Source: Bacteroidales bacterium
Lineage (GTDB): Bacteria; Bacteroidota; Bacteroidia; Bacteroidales; UBA932
Length of the DNA: 54,716 nt
Reading direction: 5' to 3'
Assembly (NCBI GenBank): GCA_017618115.1
Contig: JAFZUX010000012.1
Coordinates: forward strand, 1 to 54,716
The notes under the pieces were generated by a model, which saw only the letters and a program-made list of their open reading frames with translations, was not told the DNA's origin and made no database searches. Shown here one piece after another: positions 1 through 8,673 of this stretch. The first letter of the stretch is position 1. The number at the start of each line of letters is the position of its first letter. Position numbers and translations under genes: made by a program.

Positions 1-40
1 AGGATTGTCTTATATGATAGAAGATGTCTTTTCACAACCT

Positions 41-48
41 CAAAGTTA
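41..48 (-). promoter_or_regulatory. Possible -7 box for a gene off the left edge
   Basis: The minus strand reads TAACTTTG, an exact match to the Bacteroidota -7 consensus TAnnTTTG, pointing out of the window to the left. No start codon lies between it and the edge, and no clear -33 TTTG was found. The rest of 1-159 shows nothing else I can support. Confidence 0.3.
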
Positions 49-159
49 AGGAATTTGTAGGAGATAGAAGGGACATATAAATATCATTTTAGGCTCCTTC
101 CGGGAGTGATTTATACCATCAAAACTCACTTCATTCTGTCGTCTATACGTCGCCAAAAT

Positions 160-1074
160 TTATTTTTGTGGAACGGCCCAAAATTTATCGGCATCGGTCG
201 TGATGGTATTACCCCCACCAATCCCGTATGGTTTGAAACCTGACGGGATGAGGTTGATGTAATGATCACGCACCACATCCGTATGGTCATAATCCTCCTG
301 GAAGTATGACAGTTCTCCCCAGCAGGCAAACCAATAAGTGTTTTTGGCCATATATGCGTAATGTTCGTCCTTTTTTGTGGTGCCGTTAACGAATGAAGGA
401 TAGATTATCATTTTCTCACCGGAGATATAATGTTCCCGCATCTCTCTAAGGGAAAGCGGAACTCCCTTGAGATCTGAAAAATAGTGTCCACCCATATCCG
501 TGTCTATCATTGCCCACTTGTTTAACTCGGGAAGCCAGACCTCATTAACAACATGACAATCATTATCCTCGGAATCTTCCGGCATGCAGGTGACATATCT
601 TGAGTCAATTCCTGCGGCAAGAAGCAATTCAAAGGTGAAAATGCCGTGCAAACGGCAGTTGAAAGCCGGCTCAACATTCTTGGTGTATTCCCACAATCCA
701 ATGGCATCAACCGCCTCGGGCCATACTTTCTGATTGGCGTGCGGTATGTTTGAGGAGACAAACTTGCCTATGGCTATCGCTTTTGTCCAGGTATCAGCAT
801 CGGGAGCATACAGCGTATCAAGTTGAAAATAATCCTTTATCTCCTGAGCCCTGACCTCATTCTGGATGATTCTGAAACAGAAATTGTTGGTATCCTTCAT
901 GTAAGGGCCTGAAGTCCGTAGAGAATCCACATAAGTATCCATCATTCCAAGACGGTTCAGACTGATACCTACATCAAAATAAGGCTTGGCAAAGAGGCAA
1001 AGGACAACAAACAATACAGCAATGACGCCAATGAAAGCAAATATATTCCGGCAAACTTTGAAAACTTTCTTCAT
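160..1074 (-). CDS. Membrane-anchored transglutaminase-like protein
   Basis: A protein of about 304 residues with one N-terminal hydrophobic segment (about residues 10-30), then a periplasmic or outer domain. The transglutaminase-like (papain-fold) triad can be read: Cys about 140 in FNCRLHG, His about 174 in DCHVVNEVW and Asp about 191 in AMIDTDMG. This family usually acts as a protease or amidase rather than a true cross-linker; the substrate is unknown. I chose the ATG at 1074 because the longer reading begins with TTG three codons upstream. A TATATTTG -7-like box lies at 1101-1108. It is divergent from the decarboxylase gene at 1202. The fold assignment is fairly sure, the role is not. 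Confidence 0.75.
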   Translation of the reverse strand: MKKVFKVCRNIFAFIGVIAVLFVVLCLFAKPYFDVGISLNRLGMMDTYVDSLRTSGPYMKDTNNFCFRIIQNEVRAQEIKDYFQLDTLYAPDADTWTKAIAIGKFVSSNIPHANQKVWPEAVDAIGLWEYTKNVEPAFNCRLHGIFTFELLLAAGIDSRYVTCMPEDSEDNDCHVVNEVWLPELNKWAMIDTDMGGHYFSDLKGVPLSLREMREHYISGEKMIIYPSFVNGTTKKDEHYAYMAKNTYWFACWGELSYFQEDYDHTDVVRDHYINLIPSGFKPYGIGGGNTITTDADKFWAVPQK

Positions 1075-1149
1075 ACTCTGCAAAACTCATTTATCAAACA
1101 CAAATATACGTATTAAAATCTCGACCTTAACGGCTATATTCGTTCAAAA

Positions 1150-1178
1150 TTGGATTTGAGCAAATTATTCTAAATTTG
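1150..1178 (+). promoter_or_regulatory. Promoter of methylmalonyl-CoA decarboxylase gene
   Basis: TTG at 1150-1152, 18 bases, then TAAATTTG at 1171-1178 matches the Bacteroidota -33/-7 pattern. The predicted leader is only about 18 bases before the ATG at 1202. Confidence 0.5.
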
Positions 1179-1201
1179 CATTAACCTAAAAATAAATAGA
1201 T

Positions 1202-2011
1202 ATGCTTGTAAACACCACCATCAAAGACCGCATCTGCTACGTGGAAATGCAAAATCCGGATCATTTCAATTGTCTTAGCGAGCAAATGTGCCAGGAACTT
1301 GAAAATGCAATACAGTCCGGTTACAAACAGGAGTGTGTAGGTATTGTCATTAAAGCGCAATGCAAAAAAGGAGTGTGGAGCGCCGGACACGACATTCGCG
1401 AACTCCCTCAGAATGGGGAAGATCCACTCGCCTACGATGTTCCTATGGAGCGTCTGCTCAGGACTATACAAGAGACGGCCATTCCGGTTATTGCTTGTGT
1501 AAGCGGAACTGTTTGGGGCGGTGCATGCGACCTCTGCCTTTCATGCGATATGATAATGAGTGCGGACAACGCAACCTTCGCAATTACTCCGGCCAAGATC
1601 GGAATACCATACAACGCATCCGGCATAATGCACTTTATCAATCAGTTAGGAATGAACAAGGCACGTGAGATGTTCTTCCTGGCAACACCTATCACAGCGT
1701 TGGACGCTCAGAACGTTGGACTTATCAACCACGTTGCGCCGCTTGAGGAATTGGACAACTTCTTGGAAGAACATTTCCTCAATCCGCTACGCCGCAACAG
1801 CGTTATGTCCATAAGCGCAATCAAACGCCAGTTCCGTATATTAAGCAAAGCATCAAGCGTTATTCCTTCGGAAAGTTTTGAAAAAATAAATGCCTATAGG
1901 ACAAGAGTTTATAAAAGCGCAGACTACCTTGAGGGAATAAACTCATTCCTGGAAAAACGAGCACCTGTATATAAAGGCAAAGCATCTGATTTGGATACCA
2001 GAAATAAATAA
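1202..2011 (+). CDS. scpB: Methylmalonyl-CoA decarboxylase (crotonase family)
   Basis: A 269-residue crotonase-fold enzyme. Several stretches match E. coli ScpB/YgfG closely: SAGHDIRELP, the DPLAYDVPM stretch just after it, VSGTVWGGA (oxyanion-hole region), ITPAKIGIPYN, and the C-terminal DYLEGINSFLEKR. ScpB decarboxylates (R)-methylmalonyl-CoA to propionyl-CoA, and Bacteroidales commonly make propionate by a methylmalonyl-CoA route. The soluble-decarboxylase reading is preferred over enoyl-CoA hydratase because of the HDI-ELP and PYN signatures. The gene stands alone with its own promoter and converges on the lipoprotein gene ending at 2015. Confidence 0.88.
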   Translation: MLVNTTIKDRICYVEMQNPDHFNCLSEQMCQELENAIQSGYKQECVGIVIKAQCKKGVWSAGHDIRELPQNGEDPLAYDVPMERLLRTIQETAIPVIACVSGTVWGGACDLCLSCDMIMSADNATFAITPAKIGIPYNASGIMHFINQLGMNKAREMFFLATPITALDAQNVGLINHVAPLEELDNFLEEHFLNPLRRNSVMSISAIKRQFRILSKASSVIPSESFEKINAYRTRVYKSADYLEGINSFLEKRAPVYKGKASDLDTRNK

Positions 2012-2014
2012 ACC

Positions 2015-3586
2015 CTAAAAATTAAAAACGACATCCCTTACAAGGCGGACGGCGAAACCGGCGGCTTTTGAGTTGGAGGGGGGATCATTATATACTCCAT
2101 CATGACCTGATTCCTTTAAAGAAGGGGAAATAATCACCGCGCCGATTCCATTCTCACCCTGCGTGGAAGTCCAATAGAAGCCGTCTGTTTCACGATTCAC
2201 GGTCATACCCATACGACTTCCGGTAACGGGAAGGAAAACGGCGCCTTTAGGCTCCCAAGAAGTTAACCAATCAGATGAAGTAATAGTGTTGTCTGTGAAG
2301 TTTGTGTGGGTTGCGTTCATTGTTGGCGTTGTCCATTCGTCAGGAAGCAGGATAAGGCCCTTTATCCCATTTACAGTTGCGAAGCCGTATTTGCTCGCCG
2401 CATCGGTACGGTGGGTTAGGAATTCAGACTCTGGGATGCCGAGCAAATAACCCCACTCCGCGCGCGTCAGTGTGCGCCAGCCGAAGCCGAAGAAATTGCC
2501 GCCGTTCCTGATTATATTATTGCCCCAATCGAACCAGCTATAATCGTTCTCATTCTCGCTGACATTGTTAGGATAGTTGTCTTGCGTTTTTCCCCAGCCG
2601 AAAAGATCCCTGTGGTTGTCGCTTTGCGATGCGCCGAAGCTTTCCCACTGATTTTCAGCAAATCGCCAGGTGGCCACAAGCACAAACCGAAGGTTGCCTT
2701 GGGAGAAATGGACCTTTTTTTCTGCCGAGACGGAGAACTTGCCAATTAAGCGGGTCGTTTTCCACATATGAGAAGCGTCGTCAAGGGCCTTGAATTTGTA
2801 GAAAGAGCCGGATGTGAGAGCACACGTCTTCTCAAATATAGTATAACTGTCACCTTTGCACAGGTAAAAATAGTAATCCAGCTCGGTTCCCGGGCTGACG
2901 ATGTATCCGGAATAAACGACACCCTCTACATCTGCGAATCCTGCAAGAGGGCCGGAAGGGAGGGTATATTTAATACCGTCATCCTGAATGCCCCTGACTG
3001 CCCGCGGCAAGACGTTGCTAACACGGAAGTCATAACCGGTGAAGGTTGTTTGGAGGCCTGGAATGTGGAACAATACGGAATTTGCCGGGATGGTAAGACA
3101 CAGGTTTAAGGTTACATCTGTTCCGCTGACCTTGTAGGGGGCATTCTGATGCTCCAGGTAGTAAGTTGCCGGCCACGCATCAGCAGCGGTGACGAACTCC
3201 AGGATTTGCTTTTCACTGAATGTAGTAAATTTCGGTGTAACGCTTACCGGGAAATAGATGGCGTGGCAAATTTTGCTGCCGGCACCGTCAAAATCATATC
3301 CGGTAAAAGGGGTGCTCTGCGCTACATCCCAGGAGGAAGTTCCTGCGTTGTAGGTAAGAATGAGATACTTGTTGTTGATACCGTGGAACTTGACATAGAT
3401 GATATCCCCGCCAAGCCATACCGACTTGGACTCCGCCTTGGTCTTTGGCGCATCTACGGTTACCTTGAAGGTAAAGTGGGTGGTCTCTTCCTTATCCGTG
3501 CCGTTGTCTGGAGGGGCGGAAAAATCGTTCTTGGAGCAGGCTAAAAGCGCTGCGAACGCGCAAAGCAAAACAAATGCTTTTTTCAT
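2015..3586 (-). CDS. Surface lipoprotein, fimbrillin-like plus FISUMP-like domain
   Basis: A 523-residue lipoprotein. A signal peptide with lipobox LLAC is followed by SKND. Residues about 40-285 resemble fimbrillin/Mfa-like proteins (KSVWLGGDIIYVKF is the W-x-GD-x-I-x-V motif). The C-terminal half has the FISUMP-like pattern seen in the 21-42 kb cluster: KKVHFSQGNLRF, WRFAENQW, FGWGWRTLTRAEW, FLPVTGSRMG, FYWTSTQG and a terminal FAVRLVRDV. Unlike the cluster genes it has no small partner ORF. It lies four bases downstream of the lipoprotein gene 3591-5228, so the two are probably co-transcribed. Ligand unknown. Confidence 0.7.
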   Translation of the reverse strand: MKKAFVLLCAFAALLACSKNDFSAPPDNGTDKEETTHFTFKVTVDAPKTKAESKSVWLGGDIIYVKFHGINNKYLILTYNAGTSSWDVAQSTPFTGYDFDGAGSKICHAIYFPVSVTPKFTTFSEKQILEFVTAADAWPATYYLEHQNAPYKVSGTDVTLNLCLTIPANSVLFHIPGLQTTFTGYDFRVSNVLPRAVRGIQDDGIKYTLPSGPLAGFADVEGVVYSGYIVSPGTELDYYFYLCKGDSYTIFEKTCALTSGSFYKFKALDDASHMWKTTRLIGKFSVSAEKKVHFSQGNLRFVLVATWRFAENQWESFGASQSDNHRDLFGWGKTQDNYPNNVSENENDYSWFDWGNNIIRNGGNFFGFGWRTLTRAEWGYLLGIPESEFLTHRTDAASKYGFATVNGIKGLILLPDEWTTPTMNATHTNFTDNTITSSDWLTSWEPKGAVFLPVTGSRMGMTVNRETDGFYWTSTQGENGIGAVIISPSLKESGHDGVYNDPPSNSKAAGFAVRLVRDVVFNF

Positions 3587-3590
3587 AAGA

Positions 3591-5228
3591 CTATTTTTCT
3601 TTTACCGGTATGATGCCGAAGGCGCTGTCTTGGGTGTTGCCTCCCATAGGATGGCACGCGTAACTATCTATAGTTACACAAACTCCTCCGTTGGTATAGG
3701 TTGAATGAGCGCACCATACATATATGCTTCCACCAAATCCATTAACACCATACTGATCTCTATTTCCCATGGCCCTTAAATAGTAAGTTGGACCTGTCTT
3801 ATAACCAAGCGTGTAGAGATGTACACCTTTGTCCAAACCACCCATTATATTCCACTCTGAGATTTCGTAATTCAAAACCAGAATATTTTGACCCGTTGGA
3901 GAAACACTTGTCAAAAAATTATAAGGAGCTACTGTATAACCGGCTGGAGTAGGGTCATATACGGTCTTTGATACCTTGTCTGAAGAGATGACTGAAATGT
4001 AATTCCTATCATCATATGTTTGCTCCATATTCCAAAGGTTGCAATAATTGCCTTTGTAGTTGGTTATTAGAGCGCCAGGATTTTGTATACACAAGGCTTG
4101 GAAAAAGTTATCTCCTTTGCCATAATTGTATTGGAGATTCTTAAAACCCGGACTGCCTGAGGAGGTGTAATACTTTTTGTTAACATCCTGATCTGCCCTT
4201 AGACGTAGCTCTCCGTCAGAAGGAAGCAAAGGATCTTTTCTACCAAACTGATAATAAGGGATGTTTCCATACGTTCCGCCATTCTTACTTGCAGAGGATT
4301 TAGGCTCGCACCATCCTAAGTAAACGGGCATTACAGAGTATGACTTCCCTTCATAATTCTTAATGGTGACCGGTGTGAGATTGACATTTGTAACCCAGAT
4401 ATGCCAACTCCAAACAATCTCAGACCCGGAATAAACTGCCAGCACAGCGTTACCCTGGTTGAAGTTGTTTTCTTTAACTGTAAAGTAGAGGTATTTCTTC
4501 TCCAGGGCATTTTCAGCTCCGCCATAGGAGAGATTGGTAATCAAATCTTGAGAATCCTGCCATATAATAAGGGACTTATTTATAGGATATTTGCAGGATA
4601 CCCAAGGGTCTTTGTCATCATCACCCGTATAAATCTCCTTATCACTGTGGTCTTTAAATTTCTCCAGAAAACCGGAATTACTGGAGAATGGTGCTACATA
4701 GGCTCCTCTGTTTGTTGCGCCGTTTTTAATGGCATTCCCATAAACCAAAGGAATCTTGTAAACACCTGGCTTTGAGACCACATAGCAGTTGGCCGTGTTC
4801 ATTGTAGCCTGCTTTGCAAAATGAATGTCATAGAAGGACAAATCTTCTGCAATATCCTTTATAACCAACTGACAAGTTGCACTTTTGCCGGCACAGGAGG
4901 CTGTAATGGTTACAGTTCCGGGAGCTAAGGCTACCACCTGACCTGTTGTCCTAACTTCAATTTTACCCAGATGCGGATCTGAAGATTCCCAGGTAACGGA
5001 GGTGTAGGTTGTATTGCTCGGAGAAAGAACGGCATTAAGGGTAATGGTAGAACCCACATTTACCTCGTATGTAGATTGGGCAAAAGAGATACTTTCCAGC
5101 GGTATGTTTGTAGGAACGTTAGGCTGAGGCTTGTTGATAGGCTCATCAATAGTCCCGCTTCCACCGCCGCCGCAAGAAGGTAGCAGGAAAAGCAGAGTGC
5201 CGCACAGTATGGAAAGAAATCTCTTCAT
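3591..5228 (-). CDS. Lipoprotein with bacterial Ig-like (BIG2) domain
   Basis: A 545-residue protein with a signal peptide and lipobox LPSC, followed by a Gly-rich linker. Residues about 45-125 are a BIG2-type Ig-like domain: SITLNAVLSPSN, VTWESSDP, and TVTITASCAGKSATC near its end. The remaining roughly 420 residues contain DPTPAGYTVAP, a motif common in large Bacteroidales surface lipoproteins, and end in a Gly/Tyr-rich region. Likely outer-membrane anchored and surface exposed; partner unknown. It lies five bases downstream of the small exported gene 5234-5650, and 2015-3586 follows it, giving a probable three-gene operon. Confidence 0.68.
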   Translation of the reverse strand: MKRFLSILCGTLLFLLPSCGGGGSGTIDEPINKPQPNVPTNIPLESISFAQSTYEVNVGSTITLNAVLSPSNTTYTSVTWESSDPHLGKIEVRTTGQVVALAPGTVTITASCAGKSATCQLVIKDIAEDLSFYDIHFAKQATMNTANCYVVSKPGVYKIPLVYGNAIKNGATNRGAYVAPFSSNSGFLEKFKDHSDKEIYTGDDDKDPWVSCKYPINKSLIIWQDSQDLITNLSYGGAENALEKKYLYFTVKENNFNQGNAVLAVYSGSEIVWSWHIWVTNVNLTPVTIKNYEGKSYSVMPVYLGWCEPKSSASKNGGTYGNIPYYQFGRKDPLLPSDGELRLRADQDVNKKYYTSSGSPGFKNLQYNYGKGDNFFQALCIQNPGALITNYKGNYCNLWNMEQTYDDRNYISVISSDKVSKTVYDPTPAGYTVAPYNFLTSVSPTGQNILVLNYEISEWNIMGGLDKGVHLYTLGYKTGPTYYLRAMGNRDQYGVNGFGGSIYVWCAHSTYTNGGVCVTIDSYACHPMGGNTQDSAFGIIPVKEK

Positions 5229-5233
5229 AATTT

Positions 5234-5650
5234 CTATTTCTTTTTGAGTTCTGATTTCAGGTAGTATTTTCCGTCCTTGCCCTTTTTGTACTCCTTGCCC
5301 TTGCCCATGTACTTGAGATACTTTATAAACTGCTGCTCATCAAGCACTTTCTTCATTGCAGCAATGGTCTTCTCCTGCCACATCTCATTGCATTTGCGGT
5401 AGGTTTGAGGGTCCTGCATTCCGGAACGCTGAAGATCCTCGATGGCCTTCTTCAGAGCTACAAAGTTTGTAGTCAGAATTGAATCCACATAGAACTCCTG
5501 TGACTCTGAAAGTTCCAACTTTGTGGTCAAAGTCTTCACCTGCTTTTCTGCATACTCCTCCGGAGTAATCTCTTTATCGTCCTGAGCAAAAGCGTTATTT
5601 GCGCTAAAGAGCACAATTGTTGCTATGAGGAGAAGTGTTATTCTTTTCAT
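5234..5650 (-). CDS. Small exported alpha-helical protein
   Basis: A 138-residue protein with a Sec signal peptide ending near ANNAFAQ. The mature part is charged and predicted mostly helical. The stretch TTKLELSESQEFYVDSIL resembles the LTxxQ-type helices of Spy/CpxP-like periplasmic proteins, but similarity is too low to name a function. The C-terminus is Lys-rich. It is first gene of a probable operon with two lipoproteins, with its own -7 box at 5671-5678. Confidence 0.6.
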   Translation of the reverse strand: MKRITLLLIATIVLFSANNAFAQDDKEITPEEYAEKQVKTLTTKLELSESQEFYVDSILTTNFVALKKAIEDLQRSGMQDPQTYRKCNEMWQEKTIAAMKKVLDEQQFIKYLKYMGKGKEYKKGKDGKYYLKSELKKK

Positions 5651-5656
5651 CTTTGC

Positions 5657-5664
5657 TATATTTG
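5657..5664 (+). promoter_or_regulatory. -7 box for C69 dipeptidase gene
   Basis: TATATTTG matches TAnnTTTG and lies 21 bases before the ATG at 5686. No convincing -33 box was found. It sits inside the core region of the opposing promoter at 5671-5678. Confidence 0.4.
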
Positions 5665-5670
5665 TTAAGA

Positions 5671-5678
5671 CAAAGTTA
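5671..5678 (-). promoter_or_regulatory. -7 box for the 5650 to 2015 lipoprotein operon
   Basis: The minus strand reads TAACTTTG, 20 bases before the ATG at 5650. The two opposing transcripts would start inside each other's promoter. Confidence 0.4.
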
Positions 5679-5685
5679 TAAAAAT

Positions 5686-7389
5686 ATGAAGAACAGACTG
5701 CATTTAATCTCCGCTCTGGCTCTGATACTCTTCTGCGTATCTTTGGATAGAGCCAACGCCTGCACCAACATCATTGTTACCAAAGGAGCATCAAAGGACG
5801 GCTCTGTGATGGTGACCTACGCCGCTGATTCTCACGTACTTTACGGAGAACTCTACCATCATGACGGACAGGTGTGGCCAAAGGGCTCAATGGTTAAGAT
5901 TTTTGACTGGGATACGGGAAAATACCACGGACAGATTCCTCAGGTTGCCAGAACTTTTTCCACGATGGGTAATATGAACGAGCACCAGCTCATTATAACC
6001 GAAACAACCTTTGGAGGCAACGAGGCTCTTGTAGACACCACAGCCATAATGGACTACGGCTCACTCATTTACATCACCCTGCAGAGAGCAAAGACCGCCA
6101 GAGAAGCCATCGGGATAATAGCAGATCTTATGGAGAAGTACGGCTACTGCTCAGAGGGCGAGTCCTTCTCAATAGCAGACAAGAATGAGGCGTGGATTAT
6201 GGAGATTGTGGGTAAGGGTATGAAGTTTGACAAGAACGGAAAGAACCTCAACAAGGGGGCTGCCTGGGTTGCAATCCGTATCCCGGACGGTTATATCTCA
6301 GGCCATGCAAACTGCTCAAGAATAGGAACTTTCCCGCTTAACGATCCGGAGAACTGCCTCTATGCAAAAGATATCATAAAGTTTGCAAAGGATAACGGTT
6401 ACTTCCCTAAAGATAAACCGGACAGCGAGTTTGAGTTCAACGAGGCCTTTGCTCCTGCAAGTTTTGGAACTCTAAGAGGCTGTGAAACACGCGTTTGGAG
6501 TTTCTTCAACATTTTGGGCGGCGGAAAGATTGGAGACAAGGATGCCTCTTTCTATGTTGATTATGCTGCAGGAACCAACCCTGCCAACAAGATGCCTCTC
6601 TACATTAAGCCTGCGCATCCGCTTACAGTTAAGGAAGTTGCAGACGCTATGAGAGATCACTTTGAGAACACTCCTTTTGATTTCAGCAACGATTTGGGTG
6701 CAGGTCCGTTCCACCTTCCTTACAGATGGAGACCGATGTCCTTCACAACATCTGACGGAAAGAAGTATGAATTTGAACGTTCCGCAGCAACTCAGCAGAC
6801 CGGATTCTGGCTGCTGGGACAGGCAAGGGGCTGGCTGCCGGACGTAATTGGCGGAATTATATGGTTTGGTGTGGATGATACCGCAACCAGTTCACTTACA
6901 CCGGTTTACTCCAGCGGAGTTGAGGCTCCTATGTGCTTCAGAGAGGGTAACGGAAGTATGATAAAGTACTCGGATTCTTCCGCCTTCTGGCTCTTTAACA
7001 GAATTGCAAACTTTGCTTACGGCCGTTACTGTGACATTGCTCCGGAGGTAAGAAAAGCAATAGACGAACACGAGAACGGTGCCCTCAGAATTGTTCCTGA
7101 AATTGACGCCAACGCTCTCAGAATTTTGAACGAGAGCAAGGATACGGATAAGGTTAAACTCTATCTGACAGACTGGTCTAACAAGTTTGCAGAGAGGATG
7201 TTCAAGACCTTTAAGAAACTGGATGAGTACCTCCTTGTCAAGTACATGGACGGTAACGTCAAGAAGCAGAATCCGGACGGTTCATTCAAGACAGCCATCA
7301 GACCAAATGATTGTGTAACACCAAGTTGGCCGGGCTATCCACAGAAGTGGCTGGATGCAATCTCCAAAGAGATGGAACCATATGAATGA
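5686..7389 (+). CDS. C69-family dipeptidase
   Basis: A 567-residue exported peptidase. A signal peptide of about 25 residues ends at RANA and is followed directly by CTNIIVTKGASKDGS. The Cys at about 26 is the expected N-terminal nucleophile of the C69/U34 Ntn-hydrolase fold, exposed here by signal-peptide removal or self-processing. MGNMNEHQL, ETTFGG and CSEGESFSIADKNEAWIMEI are family motifs. It hydrolyses dipeptides, probably in the periplasm, fitting a peptide-consuming organism. I chose the ATG at 5686 because the upstream in-frame Met would put 17 charged residues before the signal peptide. Its end overlaps the glutathione peroxidase start by eight bases. Confidence 0.88.
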   Translation: MKNRLHLISALALILFCVSLDRANACTNIIVTKGASKDGSVMVTYAADSHVLYGELYHHDGQVWPKGSMVKIFDWDTGKYHGQIPQVARTFSTMGNMNEHQLIITETTFGGNEALVDTTAIMDYGSLIYITLQRAKTAREAIGIIADLMEKYGYCSEGESFSIADKNEAWIMEIVGKGMKFDKNGKNLNKGAAWVAIRIPDGYISGHANCSRIGTFPLNDPENCLYAKDIIKFAKDNGYFPKDKPDSEFEFNEAFAPASFGTLRGCETRVWSFFNILGGGKIGDKDASFYVDYAAGTNPANKMPLYIKPAHPLTVKEVADAMRDHFENTPFDFSNDLGAGPFHLPYRWRPMSFTTSDGKKYEFERSAATQQTGFWLLGQARGWLPDVIGGIIWFGVDDTATSSLTPVYSSGVEAPMCFREGNGSMIKYSDSSAFWLFNRIANFAYGRYCDIAPEVRKAIDEHENGALRIVPEIDANALRILNESKDTDKVKLYLTDWSNKFAERMFKTFKKLDEYLLVKYMDGNVKKQNPDGSFKTAIRPNDCVTPSWPGYPQKWLDAISKEMEPYE

Positions 7390-8131
7390 TTTGAATAACA
7401 ACGAGCCGCGTAAAGAGTTGTTCTCCAAACAGATGGAGAGAATCAACAAAAAGAAGAGCAAGAGCCGCCGCAATCTTTTGGGGCAGATTGTTCTCCTGAT
7501 TCTTCTTATTGCTGCAATGGTGTATCTGTCCAGATACATACCCAAAGAATCTAAAGTAATAACGGTAAATAATAAAACAGAAATGAAAACGGTAACAGAC
7601 TTCTCCTTAACGGGAAAGAACGGAATGGAGGTAAGCCTTTCAGAGTATAAAGGCAAGGTGCTCCTAATTGTAAACACGGCAACCGGATGCGGTTTCACGC
7701 CTCAGTACGACGGCCTGGAGGATATGTATAAAAGACTGAAGGATAAAGGTTTTGAGATTTTGGACATTCCTTGCAACCAGTTCGGAAATCAGACTCCGGG
7801 AACGGATGAGGAGATTACCGAGTTCTGCCAGGTGAAGTTTGGAACAGACTTTCCTCAGTTCAAAAAGAGCGATGTGAACGGCCCTAACGAACTGCCTCTT
7901 TACACCTGGCTTAAGAGTCAGAAGGGTTTTGTGGGCTTTGACAAAGATAACAAACTTACCCCAATTCTGGAGGATATGTTCAATAAGGCGGATCCGGATT
8001 GGAGAAGCAAGAGTGACATTAAATGGAACTTCACCAAGTTCCTCATTAACAGGAATGGAGAGGTGGTTGAACGTTTTGAGCCAACCTGCCCTCTGGAGAA
8101 GGTTGAAGCAGCCGTTACCATGCTGTTATAA
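7382..8131 (+). CDS. Membrane-anchored glutathione peroxidase (Cys type)
   Basis: A 249-residue protein with a basic N-terminus, a transmembrane segment at about 31-50 and a thioredoxin-fold peroxidase domain. The catalytic set is visible: Cys about 103 in NTATGCGFTPQYDG, Gln about 133 in PCNQFGNQTPG, and Trp/Asn about 215-216 in KWNFTKFLI. A Cys codon replaces selenocysteine. It likely reduces peroxides with thioredoxin-like donors. The anchor is unusual, since most bacterial homologues are cytosolic; the domain probably faces the periplasm. The start at 7382 overlaps the dipeptidase stop, suggesting translational coupling. A start at MKTVTDFSLTG would give the usual soluble length. Confidence 0.85.
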   Translation: MNDLNNNEPRKELFSKQMERINKKKSKSRRNLLGQIVLLILLIAAMVYLSRYIPKESKVITVNNKTEMKTVTDFSLTGKNGMEVSLSEYKGKVLLIVNTATGCGFTPQYDGLEDMYKRLKDKGFEILDIPCNQFGNQTPGTDEEITEFCQVKFGTDFPQFKKSDVNGPNELPLYTWLKSQKGFVGFDKDNKLTPILEDMFNKADPDWRSKSDIKWNFTKFLINRNGEVVERFEPTCPLEKVEAAVTMLL

Positions 8132-8160
8132 TTTGACATAAACAATTAAAATTTAATACT

Positions 8161-8673
8161 ATGAAAAAATTCTTCGTTTTAACAATGGCTGCAGTTGCTA
8201 TGATGTTTGCAAGTTGCGGCGGCGGTTCAAATTCCGGTTCAAGTAACAATGTAGAGCCTCTGAAAGAGGGTGTTAAATTTGAGTGCGACAACTACTCCGT
8301 AATGCTTCCTACCGGCATGAAGGAATCCTGGAAATCCGGTGATCTTCTGAATGCTCAGAGTGAAGACGGTTCTGTTTTCTTCACAGCAAATTACTATACC
8401 GGAGGTCCTACCAAGAGTCAGTTGAAGGTGACGGGAGAGGGACTGGTTGGAATGGTACACGGTCTGAATCAGGAGGCAAAATGTGAAGAGCCTAAGGTTG
8501 ACGGGAATATGGTTACCCTAAAATCCATCGCGGATGGAAAGGTAAGACTGGATTATACTTATCTCAAAGAGGATAGAATTGGTGTAACCGGAAGTCTCCA
8601 GTTCCCTGAAGAGGATGCTGCTCAGTGGGAAGAGAAATTCCTTCCTATACTGAAGAGCATTGTTTTCAAATAG
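8161..8673 (+). CDS. Small lipoprotein of unknown function
   Basis: A 170-residue protein with a signal peptide and lipobox FASC, followed by a Gly/Ser linker (GGGSNSGSSNN). The mature domain of about 140 residues is polar with alternating beta-like segments (VKFECDNYSVMLPTG, GKVRLDYTYLKEDRIGV). No family recognised. It is 29 bases downstream of the peroxidase gene and may be its operon partner. It ends one base before the convergent cdaA stop, with no visible terminator between them. Confidence 0.6.
   Translation: MKKFFVLTMAAVAMMFASCGGGSNSGSSNNVEPLKEGVKFECDNYSVMLPTGMKESWKSGDLLNAQSEDGSVFFTANYYTGGPTKSQLKVTGEGLVGMVHGLNQEAKCEEPKVDGNMVTLKSIADGKVRLDYTYLKEDRIGVTGSLQFPEEDAAQWEEKFLPILKSIVFK

Noticed and set aside
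7688-7690. Selenocysteine in the glutathione peroxidase
   Set aside because: The catalytic codon is TGC (Cys), not TGA.
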